DNA from: Halorubrum sp. CBA1229
GTDB taxonomy: Archaea > Halobacteriota > Halobacteria > Halobacteriales > Haloferacaceae
NCBI RefSeq assembly: GCF_003721435.2
Contig: NZ_CP054585.1
Coordinates: 2,790,001 to 2,854,000, forward strand
Length of the DNA: 64,000 bases
Direction: 5' to 3'
Shown one piece after another: positions 61,945-64,000 of this stretch. Position 1 is the stretch's first letter, and each line of letters opens with the position of its first letter. A program made the translations under genes and the position numbers. The notes beneath the pieces were generated by a model, which worked only from the letters and a program-made list of their open reading frames with translations, did not search any database and was not told the origin of the DNA.

Positions 61945-64000
61945 ATGGACCAGAAGCGGGAGCTGTCGAGCATCGACCTCGCGGCCCTCGTCACCGAGCT
62001 CAATCGGTACGAGGGCGCGAAGGTCGACAAGGCGTACCTCTACGACGACGACCTGCTCCGGCTGAAGCTCCGCGACTTCGACCGCGGCCGCGTCGAGCTC
62101 ATGATCGAGGTGGGCGACGTGAAGCGGGCCCACGTCGCCGACGCGGAGCACGTCGCCGACGCCCCGGGCCGGCCGCCGAACTTCGCGAAGATGCTCCGAA
62201 ATCGGATGTCCGGGGCCGACTTCGCGGGCGTCGAGCAGTACGAGTTCGACCGGATCCTCACCTTCGAGTTCGAGCGCGAGGACCAGAACACGACGCTCGT
62301 CGCCGAGCTGTTCGGGCAGGGCAACGTCGCCGCCCTCGACGAGACCGGCGAGGTCGTCGGGTCGCTGTCGACGGTCCGGCTCAAGTCCCGGACGGTCGCG
62401 CCCGGCTCGCAGTACGAGTACCCCGCCTCGCGGCTCAACCCTCTCGACGTGAGCCTCGGCGGGTTTAAACGGCACATGCGCGAGTCCGACAGCGACGTGG
62501 TGCGGACCCTCGCCACGCAGCTCAACCTCGGCGGGCTCTACGCCGAGGAGGTGTGCACGCGCGCCGGCGTGGAGAAGGAGACGCCCATCGACGAGGCGAC
62601 CGACGACCAGCTCAGCGCGCTCCACGAGGCGCTCGAGCGGATCGGCGAGCGGCTCCGCTCCGGCGACATCGACCCGCGCGTCTACGAGGAGCCGCTCGAT
62701 GGCGAGGGTGATGAGGGGGACGGCGACGACGCCGACCGCGACCCCCGCGTCGTCGACGTCACGCCCTTCCCGCTCTCCGAGCACGAGGGGCTCCCGAGCG
62801 TCGGCTTCGACTCGTTTAACGCCGCCGTCGACGACTACTTCTATCGCCTCGAAAGCGAGGCAACCGACGCGGGCGAGGCCCCGGCGGACGCCAGCGCATC
62901 TCGGCCGGACTTCGAGGAGGAAATCGCCAAACAGGAGCGGATCATCGAACAGCAGAAGGGAGCGATCGAGGGGTTCGAGGAGCAGGCGGAAGCCGAGCGC
63001 GAACGCGCTGAGCTGCTGTACGCCAACTACGACCTCGTCGACGAGGTGCTCTCGACGGTTCAAGACGCTCGCGAGGCGGAAGTCCCCTGGGAGGAGATCG
63101 CCGAGACCCTCGACGCCGGCGCCGAGCGCGGCATCCCGGCCGCGGAGGCCGTGGTCGACGTCGACGGCGGCGAGGGGACCGTGACGGTCGAACTCGACGC
63201 CGAGAGCAGTGAGGGCGACGGGGACGACGATGACGGCGACACGGTCCGCGTCGAGCTCGACGCGAGCGCCGGCGTCGAGGTCAACGCCGACCGGCTCTAC
63301 CAAGAGGCGAAGCGCATCGAGGGGAAGAAGGAGGGCGCGATGGAGGCGATCGAGTCGACCCGCCGGGAGCTGGAGGCGGTCAAGGAGCGGAAAGAGGAGT
63401 GGGAGGCCGAGCAGGCCGCCGACGACGGGAGCGGCGGAGGCGACGGTGCCGGCGATGGGGACGACGGAGACGACGAGGCGTACGAGACCGACTGGCTCTC
63501 GCGCTCGTCGATCCCGATCCGGAGCCCCGACGACTGGTACCACCGGTTCCGGTGGTTCCACACCTCCTCGGGGTACCTCGTCATCGGCGGACGCAACGCC
63601 GACCAGAACGAGGAGCTCGTCAAGAAGTACATGGGGAAACACGACCGGTTCTTCCACACGCAGGCGCACGGGGGGCCGGTGACGCTTTTAAAAGCCGCGG
63701 GCCCCTCCGAGTCGGCGGACCCGGTCGACTTCGCCGAGGAGACGCTGCGGGAGGCCGCGCAGTTCGCGGTCTCGTACTCCTCGGACTGGAAGGACGGCCG
63801 CGGCGCGGGCGACGCGTACATGGTCGAGCCCGATCAGGTCTCGAAGACCCCCGAGAGCGGCGAGTACATCGAGAAGGGGAGCTTCGTGATCCGCGGCGAC
63901 CGCACCTACTTCGAAGACGTCCCCTGCCGGATCGCCGTCGGCGTCCAGTGCGAGCCGGTGACGCAGGCGATCGGCGGCCCGCCGTCGGCGATCGTCGACC
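61945..64000 (+). CDS. rqcH: RqcH/NFACT-family ribosome quality-control protein (cut by window end)
   Basis: Open from the ATG at 61945 to the end of the window (685 codons, no stop), so the C-terminus is missing. NFACT-N starts MDQKRELSSIDLAALVTELN, with LNRYEGAKVDKAYLYDDDLL and FAKMLRNRMSGADFAGVEQY. A coiled-coil with acidic insertions follows at about 310-500 (EEIAKQERIIEQQKGAIEGF). NFACT-R has DWYHRFRWFHTSSGYLVIGG and QNEELVKKYMGKHDRFFHTQ at about 528-572. Relatives bind stalled 60S/50S subunits and, in bacteria, add Ala tails to nascent chains. Confidence 0.93.
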   Translation, partial: MDQKRELSSIDLAALVTELNRYEGAKVDKAYLYDDDLLRLKLRDFDRGRVELMIEVGDVKRAHVADAEHVADAPGRPPNFAKMLRNRMSGADFAGVEQYEFDRILTFEFEREDQNTTLVAELFGQGNVAALDETGEVVGSLSTVRLKSRTVAPGSQYEYPASRLNPLDVSLGGFKRHMRESDSDVVRTLATQLNLGGLYAEEVCTRAGVEKETPIDEATDDQLSALHEALERIGERLRSGDIDPRVYEEPLDGEGDEGDGDDADRDPRVVDVTPFPLSEHEGLPSVGFDSFNAAVDDYFYRLESEATDAGEAPADASASRPDFEEEIAKQERIIEQQKGAIEGFEEQAEAERERAELLYANYDLVDEVLSTVQDAREAEVPWEEIAETLDAGAERGIPAAEAVVDVDGGEGTVTVELDAESSEGDGDDDDGDTVRVELDASAGVEVNADRLYQEAKRIEGKKEGAMEAIESTRRELEAVKERKEEWEAEQAADDGSGGGDGAGDGDDGDDEAYETDWLSRSSIPIRSPDDWYHRFRWFHTSSGYLVIGGRNADQNEELVKKYMGKHDRFFHTQAHGGPVTLLKAAGPSESADPVDFAEETLREAAQFAVSYSSDWKDGRGAGDAYMVEPDQVSKTPESGEYIEKGSFVIRGDRTYFEDVPCRIAVGVQCEPVTQAIGGPPSAIVD

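Noticed and set aside
60712-63669. Open frame of 985 codons on the minus strand
   Set aside because: Antisense to elp3 and rqcH, both of which have complete family motifs on the plus strand.

Overview
The window is a GC-rich, gene-dense piece of a haloarchaeal chromosome. The proteins are strongly acidic, most start codons have a TATA box about 25-30 bp upstream with no leader, and the markers (Orc1/Cdc6, TBP, TFB, TrmB, MenE/MenF, Elp3, RqcH) are archaeal. The 16S sequence and intergenic style suggest Halorubrum or a close relative; this is a judgement from reading, not a database match. About 50 protein genes, one complete rRNA operon with tRNA-Ala, and one replication origin are present. 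No insertion sequence or CRISPR array was seen.

Layout. 0-8 kb: an aldo/keto reductase cut by the window edge, a TrmB-type sugar regulator with a candidate operator in front of its own promoter, a PAC2 protein, an MscS channel, a MATE exporter, and two small or hypothetical genes plus a membrane protein. 8.0-9.8 kb: a replication origin with four inverted-repeat origin boxes, an AT-rich stretch and the orc1/cdc6 gene. 10-16.5 kb: TBP (opposite strand), then two rRNA promoters, 16S, tRNA-Ala(UGC), 23S and 5S, with processing stems around 16S and 23S. The rRNA operon reads away from the origin. 16.7-28.6 kb: a degenerate RecA-like protein, an EamA transporter, a histidine kinase, an OGG1-type glycosylase, conserved small proteins, a TFB, a second MscS channel, an M20 hydrolase and a CaCA exchanger. 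28.6-39.8 kb: an intracellular alpha-glucan cluster, with alpha-amylase, an atypical GH13 protein and MalQ on one strand and a giant duplicated GH15 glucoamylase diverging from them. 40.2-40.9 kb: an unusual Tat-signal double-HU protein behind an AT-rich gap. 41-50 kb: a MutS-like ATPase, a metallo-beta-lactamase, an acyl-CoA dehydrogenase, MenE, a universal stress protein, a second TFB and a METTL5-like methyltransferase. 50.5-64 kb: a rhomboid protease, a ribbon-helix-helix protein, a molybdopterin oxidoreductase, MenF, a second PAC2 protein, an RNA m5C methyltransferase, the Bax1 nuclease, Elp3, and RqcH cut by the window end.

The two most unusual items are these. (1) Two diverged copies of a non-coding structured element, at about 50.1-50.4 kb and 57.9-58.45 kb in opposite orientation. 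They share conserved cores separated by variable hairpins, and an 11-bp stem differs between copies by two compensatory base-pair changes. Archaeal TATA-like boxes precede each copy, which suggests an undescribed structured RNA or repeat family. (2) A gene in which a twin-arginine signal peptide is joined directly to the natural start of a bacterial-type HU protein, followed by a second HU domain.

Functional links. Starch and maltodextrin breakdown (amylase, GH13, MalQ, glucoamylase) sits in the same window as a TrmB regulator. MenE and MenF are both for menaquinone but are 7 kb apart. One TBP, two TFBs, an origin and the rRNA operon lie within about 41 kb.
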